Assembly: GCA_050694175.1 (NCBI GenBank)
Contig: JBOGXA010000012.1
Location: 1-64,000, forward strand
Direction: 5' to 3'
DNA length: 64,000 nt
Source of the DNA: JBOGXA01 sp050694175
Lineage (GTDB): Bacteria; Actinomycetota; CADDZG01; WHSQ01
The notes under the pieces are model-generated. The model searched no databases. It saw only the letters and a program-made list of their open reading frames with translations, and was not told where the DNA came from. Below are positions 17,312 to 26,813 of the stretch, in pieces (position 1 is the stretch's first letter; the number at the start of each line of letters is the position of its first letter). The translations under genes were made by a program, and so were the position numbers.

Positions 17312-17878
17312 CTAAACCTCGGAGAGCTCTTGTTCCTTGCGCGTGAGGTTCGCATCAACCTCGGAGATGTGCCTGTCGGTCAATGACTGCAGCTCATTCT
17401 CGGCAGCGCGCTCTTCGTCCTCGGAAAGCACTTTGTCCTTCTTCATCCGTTCCAGCTCCTGGCGGGCGTGCTTGCGAACGTTGCGAACCGCTACCTTTCC
17501 CTCCTCCGCCCGCACGTGCGCCACTTTGATCAATTCCTTCCTTCGATCCTCGGTGAGTTGAGGGAATGCCAGCCTCACAACCTGGCCGTCGTTGTTCGGA
17601 GTGATCCCCAGATCCGACGCAAGAATCGCCTTCTCGATGGCGGCGATCGAATTGGGGTCGTAGGGAGCAATCACCAGCAGGCGCGGTTCCGGGACAGACA
17701 TGTTCGCGAGCTGGTTCATGGGCACCTTGGTCCCGTAGTAGTCGACATGGACGCGGTTGAGGATGGCGGGAGTCGCGCGCCCGGAGCGAATCGTGGCAAG
17801 TTCTTCATGGTTCACCGAGACGGCCTTTCTCATCTTCTCGTCGGCGTCCTTCAGAACCTCTTCCTTTTTCTCTGCCAA
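17312..17878 (-). CDS. frr: Ribosome recycling factor
   Basis: Splits post-termination ribosomes with EF-G. The protein has 188 residues, the usual length. It carries the signature TIRSGRATPAILNRVHVDYYGT (two parts of the conserved N-terminal helix), QLANMSVPEPRLLVIAPYD and the C-terminal helix with RKHARQELERMKKD. It follows pyrH by 16 bases. Confidence 0.97.
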   Translation of the reverse strand: MAEKKEEVLKDADEKMRKAVSVNHEELATIRSGRATPAILNRVHVDYYGTKVPMNQLANMSVPEPRLLVIAPYDPNSIAAIEKAILASDLGITPNNDGQVVRLAFPQLTEDRRKELIKVAHVRAEEGKVAVRNVRKHARQELERMKKDKVLSEDEERAAENELQSLTDRHISEVDANLTRKEQELSEV

Positions 17879-17894
17879 CCGGCTGCCCTCCCGT

Positions 17895-18635
<741 letters not shown>

Positions 18636-18638
18636 GGA

Positions 18639-19262
18639 TCAGGCCTGTTCCTTCTCGCCGACCCTTACGCGGCAGAAGCGTCCGATGTCGACGTTCTCGC
18701 CCATGCTCGCGCGCGCCTCGTCGACGAGTTGGCCGATCGTCTTGGACTTGTCCTGAATCCACTCCTGATCTAGCAGGGCGTTCTCCTTGTAGAAAGCCTC
18801 GAGCTTGCCACTCACTATCTTCTCGATGACCTGCTCGGGCTTGCCCTGATCCTTCGCCTGTTTAGCGTATATCGCAGACTCCTCGTCGATCACGTCCTGG
18901 GGCACTTCGTCACGAGACTTCCAGGACGGGTCCGCGAACGAGATGTGCATCGCGATGTCCTTAGCAAGTCTTTCGAAGCTCTCGGTCTTGGCGACGAAGT
19001 CGGTCTCGCAGTTGAGTTCGAGAAGGACGCCGAGCTTGGGCGGATAGTCGGGCGCGGGTCTGTGCAGATACGTATAGACGATGCCCTCGGAGGCCGCCCG
19101 CCCGGTTCGCTTGGCGGCGTCGGCCAGCCCTTTCTCTCGCAGGATGCGCTTGGCCGCGTCGATATCGCCGTTCGCCTCTGCGAGCGCCTTCTTGCAGTCC
19201 ATCATTCCGGCCCCCGTCGCATCCCGGAGAGCCTTCACGTCACGTGCACTTATCTCGGCCAT
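18639..19262 (-). CDS. tsf: Elongation factor Ts
   Basis: Guanine nucleotide exchange factor for EF-Tu. The 207-residue form is typical of Gram-positive bacteria. It starts with the UBA-like domain (VKALRDATGAGMMDCKKALA) and has VLLELNCETDFVAKTESF and MHISFADPSW. It is 32 bases downstream of rpsB. Confidence 0.97.
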   Translation of the reverse strand: MAEISARDVKALRDATGAGMMDCKKALAEANGDIDAAKRILREKGLADAAKRTGRAASEGIVYTYLHRPAPDYPPKLGVLLELNCETDFVAKTESFERLAKDIAMHISFADPSWKSRDEVPQDVIDEESAIYAKQAKDQGKPEQVIEKIVSGKLEAFYKENALLDQEWIQDKSKTIGQLVDEARASMGENVDIGRFCRVRVGEKEQA

Positions 19263-19294
19263 GCCTGGTAGTTCCTCCGTTCGTTTGAAAGGCG

Positions 19295-20218
19295 CTACGC
19301 CTTTTGTTGCTGGCTCTCCGCCTCTTTTTGCTCCTGGCCCTCCGCCTCCACCGCGTCGGGAACGGCCCCATTTCCGTCGGCCCCGGATGTGTCACCTTCG
19401 TCGCGCGCGGCGGCCTCCTCCGCTTCGAGCTGCAACTCCCACTCCGCCTTGGGCTGCGCCGCCGCGCCCGGAAGCACCACCGTTTCTTCGGCTTTAGAGG
19501 CGGCCGGTTCGGCACCGGCTTCGGCCTCGGGCCCGCGCATCGATCTGCCCTCTATCACCGCGTCGGCGATGATGCGCGTGAGAAGTGCTCCGGCCCGGAT
19601 GGCGTCGTCGTTGCCGGGGATACCGAAGTCGACCTCGTCGGGATCGCAGTTCGTATCGAGTACCGCGATGATGGGAACCCCCAGTTTGCGGGCTTCTCTA
19701 ACCGCGATCTCTTCTTTCTTCGTGTCCAGGATGTAGACGGCATCGGGAACCTTGTCGAGATCTCTGATCCCCGACAGGTTGCGGCTCAATTTCTCGTACT
19801 CGTGCCTCAGCTTGAGAGCTTCTTTCTTGATCAGACCGTCGAGGGCACCCGTCTCGACCATCTCTTCGAGCTCTCGCATGCGTTTGATACGCTCGTGGAT
19901 GGTCCGAAAGTTCGTGAGCATTCCGCCGAGCCAGCGGAAGTTCACGTACGGCATCTCGCATCGCTTAGCTTGCTCTTCCAGGATGTCCTGAACTTGCTTC
20001 TTCGTGGCCACGAAGAGGACCGTGCCACCCCTCGCGACCAGATCGCGCGTAAATGTGTAGGCGCGCTCGATGCCCGACATAGTCTGTTGCAGGTCAAGTA
20101 TGTAGATGCCGTTGCGCTCCGTGAAGATGAATCTCTTCATCTTCGGGTTCCAGCGGCGCGTTTGATGGCCGAAGTGGACTCCGGCTTCGAGCAGTTGCCG
20201 CATCGTAACGACCGGCAT
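19295..20218 (-). CDS. rpsB: 30S ribosomal protein S2
   Basis: Structural protein of the small subunit. The start MRQLLEAGVHFGHQTRRWNP and the middle (FRWLGGMLTNFRTI, PDAVYILDTKKEEIAVREA, IPGNDDAIRA) are textbook S2. At 307 residues it is longer than most; after about residue 235 it has a low-complexity Ala/Glu/Gln-rich tail. The ATG follows GAAGGAGGG. The 171-base gap upstream should contain the operon promoter and leader. Confidence 0.97.
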   Translation of the reverse strand: MPVVTMRQLLEAGVHFGHQTRRWNPKMKRFIFTERNGIYILDLQQTMSGIERAYTFTRDLVARGGTVLFVATKKQVQDILEEQAKRCEMPYVNFRWLGGMLTNFRTIHERIKRMRELEEMVETGALDGLIKKEALKLRHEYEKLSRNLSGIRDLDKVPDAVYILDTKKEEIAVREARKLGVPIIAVLDTNCDPDEVDFGIPGNDDAIRAGALLTRIIADAVIEGRSMRGPEAEAGAEPAASKAEETVVLPGAAAQPKAEWELQLEAEEAAARDEGDTSGADGNGAVPDAVEAEGQEQKEAESQQQKA

Positions 20219-20389
20219 GGTTGTGCACCCTCCTTCGGTTATTCGGCCCCGGGTCCTTGCTCCAAAGCCATTCCTCCGCCCGTCAACCCGTCCTTAGGGG
20301 AGCGGGACCGAAACCCTGGGCGCATCCAGGGAACACGGGCGTGTGTGATGTGGGGAAGGCTACCATCAGCCGCGTTTCGGCCTTAGCCG

Positions 20390-21217
20390 CTACTCGTACT
20401 GGGTGACCTCGGTGATCTTCCCCCGCAGCGCGAGCACGGCTTTCGTGTGCATCTGACAGATACGCGACTCGGTTACGCCGAGGACCTGCCCGATCTGGGC
20501 GAGAGTAAGGCCTTCGTAGTAGTAGAGGGTAACGACGATCTTCTCGCGCTCGGGGAGCCGGTTGATCGCATCCGTGAGGATCTGCTTCATCTCCTCGGTC
20601 TCAAACGCCTCCAGCGGGCTGGTCGCACGCGTGTCCTCCAGAGTCTCGACCAGCGACATGCGGTCGCCCTTCTGGCCCTCGACACTCATCAACTCGTCGA
20701 GGGCCACCAGCGAGACGGTCGACAGCTGGGAGTAGATGTTGTTCAGCTCCTCCGTCGAAACCCCCATCTCGTCGGCGATCTCGGCGTCGGACGGCGGTCG
20801 TTTGAGTTTGTTCTCGAGGCTCGTGTACGCCTTTTCGACTTCGCGGGCCTTGAAGCGAACGGAGCGAGGCACCCAATCGATGGCTCGGAGCTCATCGATG
20901 ATTGCCCCTCGGATTCGACTGATTGCATACGTCTCGAACTTGATTCCCCGAGTCAGTTCGTACTTATCGATTGCGTCTATGAGCCCGAAGATGCCGTAGG
21001 AGATGAGATCGGCCTGCTCGATGTTGGCCGGAAGCCCAACGGCAACCCGGCCGGCCACGTATTTCACAAGGGGCGAGTAGTGGAGGATCAGGCGGTCCCG
21101 AGCCTCCTGGGCCCCGCTCGCCTTGTACTCGGCCCACATTGCATCGATTTCTTCCACAGGGCCGCCGGCGTTGCGAGCCGCTGCGGTGAAATCACGCTCG
21201 GGGATGGCTTTGCTCAT
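20390..21217 (-). CDS. whiG: FliA/WhiG-family RNA polymerase sigma factor
   Basis: A 275-residue sigma-28-type factor with regions 2 to 4. Region 2 reads LISYGIFGLIDAIDKYELTR and KFETYAISRIRGAIIDELR; region 3 includes RPPSDAEIADEMGVSTEEL; region 4 has GLTLAQIGQVLGVTESRICQ, the -35 recognition helix-turn-helix. Actinobacterial homologues (WhiG) control development or motility and sit between rpsB and xerC/dprA, as here. No flagellar or sporulation genes are in this window, so the regulon is unknown. The start overlaps the end of xerC by 26 bases. Confidence 0.93.
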   Translation of the reverse strand: MSKAIPERDFTAAARNAGGPVEEIDAMWAEYKASGAQEARDRLILHYSPLVKYVAGRVAVGLPANIEQADLISYGIFGLIDAIDKYELTRGIKFETYAISRIRGAIIDELRAIDWVPRSVRFKAREVEKAYTSLENKLKRPPSDAEIADEMGVSTEELNNIYSQLSTVSLVALDELMSVEGQKGDRMSLVETLEDTRATSPLEAFETEEMKQILTDAINRLPEREKIVVTLYYYEGLTLAQIGQVLGVTESRICQMHTKAVLALRGKITEVTQYE

Positions 21218-22169
21218 AGACGGCTCTCAGGCGCTCGGTCGAGACATGAGTGTAAATCTGGGTTGTGGCCAGACTCTCATGCCCTAGCAGTTCCTGCACA
21301 GCTCTCAAATCGGCTCCATTGTCCAGCAAATGAGTGGCGAACGAGTGTCGGAGCGCATGCGGGCCGACCGCAGCCCGACCCTCGGCCCTCAAGTATCTGG
21401 CGAGAATCGCACGGACGCTACGCGACGACAGTCTTCCGCCGCGAGCGTTGATGAACAACGCGTTGGGTTCGGGGACTATTTCCCGGACCGCCAGCAATTC
21501 CGCACGCGCACCGGAAAGATAGGTTCTGACCGCCCGGGTCGCCGGGCCACTCACCGGAACGCGCCGTTCTTTGCGGCCCTTACCGACAACGCGAACGGCA
21601 CCGGCCCGGAGGTCTACATCTTCGAGGTCGAGCGCGCACAGTTCGCCCACTCGCAGTCCCGACCCGTAGAGCAGCTCAAGCATGGCGCGATCCCGGACGC
21701 CCGCAGGGGCATCGTCCGGAGGTAGCGCGCACAGCGCGGCCGCCTCGGAGGTCTTCAGCGCCTTGGGAAGGGGGCGATCGAGTTTCGGCGCGCTCAGGTC
21801 GCGGGCGGGATTGGCGGGCAGCAGTCCGCGGGCCACCGCCCACTCGAGCATCGACCGGACCGCGCTCACCTTGCGAACGATCGACCGGCGCGCATAGCCG
21901 CGCTCTGTCAGATAGGAGACGTACCGGCGCAGGGCCCGGCGATCGAGGTCGGCAAGATCCTCGATCCGCCCCCTCCTGAGCCACTCTGCGAGTTGCGCGG
22001 CATCCCGTCGGTAGGCGGCGAGGGTGTGCGGCGAGAGGTCGCGCTCGGCGCGGGCGGCCCGCAGCCATCGGTCGGCCACGGTCGCCACATCGTTCAGAGG
22101 GGTCGGATCGCTTCTCGTCATTTTCGTCTCCGCGCTGGGGGCTACAGGATGGGCGCGGGTGTTACCCAT
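21192..22169 (-). CDS. xerC: Tyrosine recombinase, XerC type
   Basis: Site-specific recombinase for chromosome dimer resolution. The N-terminal core-binding domain (about 30-115, RDLSPHTLAAYRRDAAQLAE) is followed by the catalytic domain. It contains GSGLRVGELCAL (Arg I), VVGKGRKERRVPV (Lys), HALRHSFATHLLDNGADLRA (His and Arg II) and LGHESLATTQIYTH with the nucleophilic Tyr. Start may be 22169 or the internal ATG at 22121, which would give about 309 residues. Its position beside the sigma factor gene is standard and it is not a phage integrase. Confidence 0.92.
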   Translation of the reverse strand: MGNTRAHPVAPSAETKMTRSDPTPLNDVATVADRWLRAARAERDLSPHTLAAYRRDAAQLAEWLRRGRIEDLADLDRRALRRYVSYLTERGYARRSIVRKVSAVRSMLEWAVARGLLPANPARDLSAPKLDRPLPKALKTSEAAALCALPPDDAPAGVRDRAMLELLYGSGLRVGELCALDLEDVDLRAGAVRVVGKGRKERRVPVSGPATRAVRTYLSGARAELLAVREIVPEPNALFINARGGRLSSRSVRAILARYLRAEGRAAVGPHALRHSFATHLLDNGADLRAVQELLGHESLATTQIYTHVSTERLRAVYEQSHPRA

Positions 22170-22293
22170 GTCAACAATTGTGACGGGTGGTGGCTGTGTC
22201 AGGCGACTCCTCTGTATCCGGTGGTCCCGGTCCCACTCGCGCCCGGCCGAGCCCGCGAGTAGCGTCTCGGGAGGTTCCTAAAGGAGGTCTCCG

Positions 22294-23946
22294 TTGGATC
22301 GCTGCATCAAGCACGTCGTTGTACTCATGCTGGAGAACCGCTCGTTCGACCACATGCTTGGTTTCCTTGAGTATCCGGGCTTCCCGACTCTGGAACCCCC
22401 GGCCGACTACTCCAACCCATCGAATCCCACCGATCCTCACTCTCGCCGCATTCCCGTAACCAAGGACGCCGACTACACCATGCGGCTTGATCCACCTCAC
22501 TCTCACCAGTCCGTCATGGAGCAACTCCACGTCACCCTCCGGGGAGGCCCACAGATGGATGGGTTCGTCGCTGCTTACTCTCGAAAGGCGGCAGGACTGG
22601 AGGCTCGTCCCCGCGTCCACTGGTGGCGGCTTCTCGGGCTGGGGCTGATTCTGTCGGCACTGCTGGGAGTCGGTGTGGGTGTCGTCATCTCGCCGTTGGC
22701 AGGAGTCATCGTCTTTCTCATCGCCGCAGCGGCGGTCGGCGGCGGGCTCGCGTCGGCTAAACGCAGAGTCGACAACCCGCCTACGTATGAAGCGGGCCCC
22801 GAGGTGATGCAATGCATGGATCCCGACAAGATCCCCGTGCTTGCAACCCTTGCAAAGGAGTTCGCGGTTTGTACGAGATGGCATTGCTCTGTGCCCGGTG
22901 AGACCTGGCCCAATCGGTGCTTCGCTCACGCAGCGACATCCGAAGAGAGTGTCGACATCGAAGTCGGGTTCTACAGCGCGCCGACCATCTTCGACTTGTT
23001 GGAGAGGAATCGGGTCGGCTGGCGAATCTATTGTGACGGCCGCGCCCAGTTGTGGGCGTTTCGGAATCTCTGGCTGGACGACGATCGAAGGGCCCGGTGG
23101 CGCTCGACGCGACAGCTCGTGGATGATATCGAGAAGAACGACTTGGCCACCTACTCCTTTATCGAGCCCGACCATCACGGCGAGGACTCCGGAAGCCAGC
23201 ATCCCAACAACAACAGGCCGTCATCAAAAGGGGTCGACTTCGTTCGCGGTGAGCAACTGATCTCTCAGATCTACAGCGCGCTGAAGAAGAAGCGGGACGT
23301 CTTCTCGAAGACAATGTTCGTGATCACATACGACGAGCACGGCGGCCTCTACGACCACGTCCCTCCGCCGACACGCATGCCGGCACCTAAGCCCTTGAAA
23401 CGCCTCCGGCTGACTCGACGGATCATTGCGTTCTTCATCGAGCGCACGACCGCGCGCTTCGCTTTTCGGATGCTTGGACCCCGCGTCCCGACGGTCGTCG
23501 TTTCACCGCTGATCCCGCGCGCGACCGTTGACGACCGTGTGTACGACCACAGCAGCATTGTTGCGACCGTCCGGAGGCTCTTCGCACCGGATGCTCCCCC
23601 ACTGACGGCCCGCGACGAGCACGCCAATACCTTTGAACACCTCGCGTCGCTGAGCGCGCCGCGGGGGCCAGAGGACCTGCCCGATCCAACTCCTCCGCCA
23701 CTTGACAGAGAAAGGGCCGTCGTCGAGGAGTTGCCTCCTGAAGCAGAGGACGAGTACAGCCGCCAGCTCGAGGTCATCGGCAACAAAGTAAGAGATGCCT
23801 TGGCTGCAGAGGGCATCGAGGACGAGGGGCCCGCCGTCCGGGGTGCAACGGAGTCACCAAGCGTCGGTGACCCGGCCGTCCGCCTCTTCAATCGAGCGGC
23901 CCACCAGGCCCGAACCCGAATCTCTCGTCGTTCCAACGGGCCCTGA
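22294..23946 (+). CDS. Phosphoesterase (phospholipase C / acid phosphatase family) with internal membrane hairpin
   Basis: A 550-residue member of the phosphoesterase family that includes bacterial phospholipase C. Diagnostic parts: VVLMLENRSFDHMLGFL (residues 9-25), then CMDPDKIPVLATLAKEFAVC and CSVPGETWPNRCF, VITYDEHGGLYDHVPPP and VYDHSSIVATVRRLF. Unlike exported relatives it has no N-terminal signal. Instead a hydrophobic stretch at about residues 112-152 interrupts the catalytic domain and could form two membrane helices. The start is TTG at 22294, placed 6 bases after a perfect AAAGGAGG; no ATG is available. Substrate unknown. Confidence 0.85.
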   Translation: MDRCIKHVVVLMLENRSFDHMLGFLEYPGFPTLEPPADYSNPSNPTDPHSRRIPVTKDADYTMRLDPPHSHQSVMEQLHVTLRGGPQMDGFVAAYSRKAAGLEARPRVHWWRLLGLGLILSALLGVGVGVVISPLAGVIVFLIAAAAVGGGLASAKRRVDNPPTYEAGPEVMQCMDPDKIPVLATLAKEFAVCTRWHCSVPGETWPNRCFAHAATSEESVDIEVGFYSAPTIFDLLERNRVGWRIYCDGRAQLWAFRNLWLDDDRRARWRSTRQLVDDIEKNDLATYSFIEPDHHGEDSGSQHPNNNRPSSKGVDFVRGEQLISQIYSALKKKRDVFSKTMFVITYDEHGGLYDHVPPPTRMPAPKPLKRLRLTRRIIAFFIERTTARFAFRMLGPRVPTVVVSPLIPRATVDDRVYDHSSIVATVRRLFAPDAPPLTARDEHANTFEHLASLSAPRGPEDLPDPTPPPLDRERAVVEELPPEAEDEYSRQLEVIGNKVRDALAAEGIEDEGPAVRGATESPSVGDPAVRLFNRAAHQARTRISRRSNGP

Positions 23947-24010
23947 ACCTTCCTTTACCGGGGCAGCAGGCGCCAGAGAGGTAGCGGCGAGGTCCGCGAG
24001 AATCAAGTTA

Positions 24011-24517
24011 ATGCAGGCGATCCTAGTAACGCCCCGCTTTAGGCTACGCGAGTTCCAGGAGGAGGACCTCGACGACCTCGCTGCGATGGTCGCAGACGAG
24101 GACCAAATGCGGTTCTACCCACGTCCCAAGACTAGAGATGAAGCGTTCGCATGGATCACGCGGAATCTCGCCCTGTACGAAAAGCACGGGTTCGGTTTCT
24201 GGTTCATCGAGTCCGTCGCCACTGCAGACTTTCTCGGGTACTGCGGAATACGACCTTTAGCCCTTGAGGGCGCTTCGGAAACAGAGATCGGCTGGCACAC
24301 AAGGAAAACGTCATGGAACCAAGGAATCGCGACCGAGGCTGCCATCGCGACCCGCGACCTGGCGTTCGGACAGTTCGAGCTGTCCCGGCTAGTAGCCGTC
24401 ATCCATCCGGATCACCTCGCGTCGCGGCGCGTCGCGGAGAACATCGGGATGCACGCCGAGAAGACGACCATTCTCGATGACTACCCGAGTGTCATCTATG
24501 CGATCCAACGTCCTTAG
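24011..24517 (+). CDS. GNAT family N-acetyltransferase, RimJ/RimL-like
   Basis: A 168-residue acetyltransferase. It opens with ILVTPRFRLREFQEEDLDDL, has FWFIESVATADFLGYCGIRP and the acetyl-CoA loop region WNQGIATEAAIATRDLAF, then RLVAVIHPDHLASRRVAENIGM, the pattern of RimJ/RimL-type enzymes acting on protein N-termini or small amines. I start at the ATG at 24011; the frame is open upstream but only as antisense to the preceding gene's tail. The ribosome site is weak. It lies 64 bases after the phosphoesterase gene; substrate unknown. Confidence 0.85.
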   Translation: MQAILVTPRFRLREFQEEDLDDLAAMVADEDQMRFYPRPKTRDEAFAWITRNLALYEKHGFGFWFIESVATADFLGYCGIRPLALEGASETEIGWHTRKTSWNQGIATEAAIATRDLAFGQFELSRLVAVIHPDHLASRRVAENIGMHAEKTTILDDYPSVIYAIQRP

Positions 24518-24541
24518 AACTCGTCTGGCCGGTGGGGAGGT

Positions 24542-25570
24542 TCAAGGAGCGGGCAGCGTGCGGTCGCGCTGGCTCACTCCGAGGGCTCCGTACGGGTATT
24601 CGTCCACGATCGGGGTGCTGGCTACGTCCAGCCGGTCCGTTTCCTCCGCCGACAGGTGCAGGTGCGCCGCCCCCAGGTTGTCGTCGAGCTGCTCAACAGT
24701 CCGCGCGCCAAGAATGACCGAGGACACTGCCGGGCGGTCGACCAGCCAGGCCAGGGCCACCTGTGCCATCGAGATGCCACGCGCCTCGGCAACAGACCGA
24801 ACCATGTCGATGACCTCCCAGGTGCGCTCCTCCGCATTGCGCGGCGCGTAGGCCTCCATGCCGCGCTCGGGGTCCTCGCCCAAACGGCTCGCGCCGGTCG
24901 GTCGCCTATCTCTTTGGTACTTGCCGGTGAGCCACCCTCCTGCGAGCGGTGACCACGGCAGGATGCCAATGCTCTCGTTGACGCAGACCTCAGTGAGCTC
25001 GAACTCGACGGCGCGCTGAAGCAGGTTGTATTGCGGCTGCAGTGTGACGATGGGGGCCAAACCGAGGTGCTGGGTTAGAAGGGCGGCCTTTTGCAGCTGC
25101 CACCCGATGAAGTTGCTGACTCCCACGTGCAAGATCTTGCCTGCGCGCACGGCGTCGTCGAAGAACCGCAGGGACTCCTCGATCGGTGTCAACGGATCCC
25201 ACGCGTGCGCCTGATAGAGGTCGATGACATCGACGCCGAGCCGCCTGAGGCTGGCGTCCAACGCCCGGATAAGGTTCATGCGGGAGAGCCCGGCGTCGTT
25301 GGGTCCGCTTCCCGTGGCGACACGGCCCTTGGTTGCGATCACCACCCGGTCGCGCGCCCCGGGCCGAGCCGCGATCCACCGCCCGATGATCGTCTCGGAT
25401 TCGCCGCTCGAGTAGACATTCGCGGTGTCGACGAAGTTGCCCCCCTTCTCCACGAAGCGATCGAGTTGTTCGTGAGCGACCTTCTCTTCGCTCTCGGTCC
25501 CGAACGTCATCGTGCCCAAGCAGAACGTGGACACGACCGTCCCGGCGTTCCCGAGTTTTCGGTACTCCAT
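24542..25570 (-). CDS. Aldo/keto reductase
   Basis: A 342-residue NADPH-dependent oxidoreductase with a TIM-barrel. It begins MEYRKLGNAGTVVSTFCLGT; the catalytic Asp-Tyr are in FVDTANVYSSGESE, the Lys in VVIATKGRV and the His in DLYQAHAWDP. The C-terminal SSVILGARTVEQLDDNLGA binds cofactor phosphate. It faces the GNAT gene (convergent, 24-base gap). Physiological substrate cannot be told from sequence. Confidence 0.9.
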   Translation of the reverse strand: MEYRKLGNAGTVVSTFCLGTMTFGTESEEKVAHEQLDRFVEKGGNFVDTANVYSSGESETIIGRWIAARPGARDRVVIATKGRVATGSGPNDAGLSRMNLIRALDASLRRLGVDVIDLYQAHAWDPLTPIEESLRFFDDAVRAGKILHVGVSNFIGWQLQKAALLTQHLGLAPIVTLQPQYNLLQRAVEFELTEVCVNESIGILPWSPLAGGWLTGKYQRDRRPTGASRLGEDPERGMEAYAPRNAEERTWEVIDMVRSVAEARGISMAQVALAWLVDRPAVSSVILGARTVEQLDDNLGAAHLHLSAEETDRLDVASTPIVDEYPYGALGVSQRDRTLPAP

Positions 25571-25629
25571 CGACTGCGCCTCCCCCGGTGAACTCTTCAG
25601 CTAAGCAATGTTATCGAGGGCACTAAGCG

Positions 25630-26730
25630 TCAGAGGAACAATTCTCCCAGGCAGGCAGCCCCAAGAGTCGGTACGCGTACGGTCGCCTCAGCGTCGCTCG
25701 ATGAGGGTAAAGGCCGGGAATGCCAGTCGAACGGCTCCACAATCAAGTTCCGAGGATGCCTCAGGCAAAGAGAGCGAGAATCCTGCCGGTCAAGCCCACG
25801 ACTACGGCGGAGGCACCGAATGAGGAAGCTCTTGAAGGCGAGCGAGTCCTCCTCGGCCATGTCGCGCAGAGCCAACACGGTCTGTTTCTTGGAGGGAGAT
25901 TCAGAGTGAACGACCGCAAGGTCACTACTACTTGTAGCATCCATCAGTTCTTTCGTGATTCTTGAAGCGATCAAGTACGCGAGGTACGACACCGGCATCA
26001 CGACGAGATAGTGAAACGGGACGAACACGGCGAGCACCAAGAATATTGCCAGCACCTCAAGAGCGCTTCGCAGCGTGACGAACAGCGCGCCCCAAACTGC
26101 GATTACGGCATCAAACAGCGTCCGGTGAACGGCACGAGCATCTGATCTGGCCGCGGACTGGCGACCAAAAAGCCGGAGGAGGAACCTGATCGGAACGACC
26201 AGGACGAAATAAGGGATCGCAAAGAGAATCCAGATGATCGACACCATGATCGCGGCGAGGACACTCCCCACAGGAGCAACGAATACGTATCCGACTTTGA
26301 ATAGGTCACGATAGTGGCGGCGCCGAGGCTCTGCGCGCGCACCCTCCTCGGGATCTGATTGCTGGGTGGTCCCGGGTGAAGAGCGCGCGGGGCCAAACAC
26401 AGTCGAGAGGAATAGGAAGAGCAGGGCAACGAGCAGGAAGTTCGCTCTCAGGAAATCCGGCAGGTTGCCCGAGGTCAAGTCCTCCTCAATGTTCTCGTCG
26501 AAGTTGCGCAGGACCCGCGTGCGGGAAACGAACCCTAGGGGCGAGACTGTAGAAACCGATGATCTCAAACCAGAGGCCCATCCGGCGAGGATGTCGCCGT
26601 GCGCCCAGAGCACGACGGCGGCTATCTCAACGGCGAGCAGGGTGCCGATCACCACGGCGCTGCCTAAGTGCACCAGGAATCCACGGCGACTGCTTCCTGA
26701 AGTGCTCCCAGATTTGCTGTTCACACGCAT
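25630..26730 (-). CDS. Orphan integral membrane protein
   Basis: A 366-residue protein I do not recognise. Hydrophobic segments by eye: about 19-42, 97-113, 144-187 (probably two) and 207-255 (two). A hydrophilic, Arg/Glu-rich loop lies at 116-142, and the last 100 residues look cytoplasmic (SPSKKQTVLALRDMAEEDSL, then Arg-rich RCLRRSRG). The gene has visibly more A/T and looser codon use than the housekeeping genes around it, consistent with transfer. Neighbours are an aldo/keto reductase and dprA, neither in close register, so context gives no function. Confidence 0.75.
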   Translation of the reverse strand: MRVNSKSGSTSGSSRRGFLVHLGSAVVIGTLLAVEIAAVVLWAHGDILAGWASGLRSSVSTVSPLGFVSRTRVLRNFDENIEEDLTSGNLPDFLRANFLLVALLFLFLSTVFGPARSSPGTTQQSDPEEGARAEPRRRHYRDLFKVGYVFVAPVGSVLAAIMVSIIWILFAIPYFVLVVPIRFLLRLFGRQSAARSDARAVHRTLFDAVIAVWGALFVTLRSALEVLAIFLVLAVFVPFHYLVVMPVSYLAYLIASRITKELMDATSSSDLAVVHSESPSKKQTVLALRDMAEEDSLAFKSFLIRCLRRSRGLDRQDSRSLCLRHPRNLIVEPFDWHSRPLPSSSDAEATVRVPTLGAACLGELFL

Positions 26731-26813
26731 TTACCGAGCATAGGGAACGGGCGCACAGACCCGGGAGGAGGGTCAGTTACTAGTACCTAAACCCGCAACC
26801 TGGGGCACGTCGC

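Noticed and set aside
16030..17358. A 750-codon minus-strand frame joining the kinase to an upstream Arg-rich region
   Set aside because: Only the last 305 codons resemble a kinase; the upstream part is antisense-frame shadow of cdsA and has no ribosome site at its start.
21192..22169. XerC-like gene as an integrase of a mobile island
   Set aside because: Its place beside the WhiG-type sigma factor and dprA is the conserved chromosomal position, and no attachment sites flank it.
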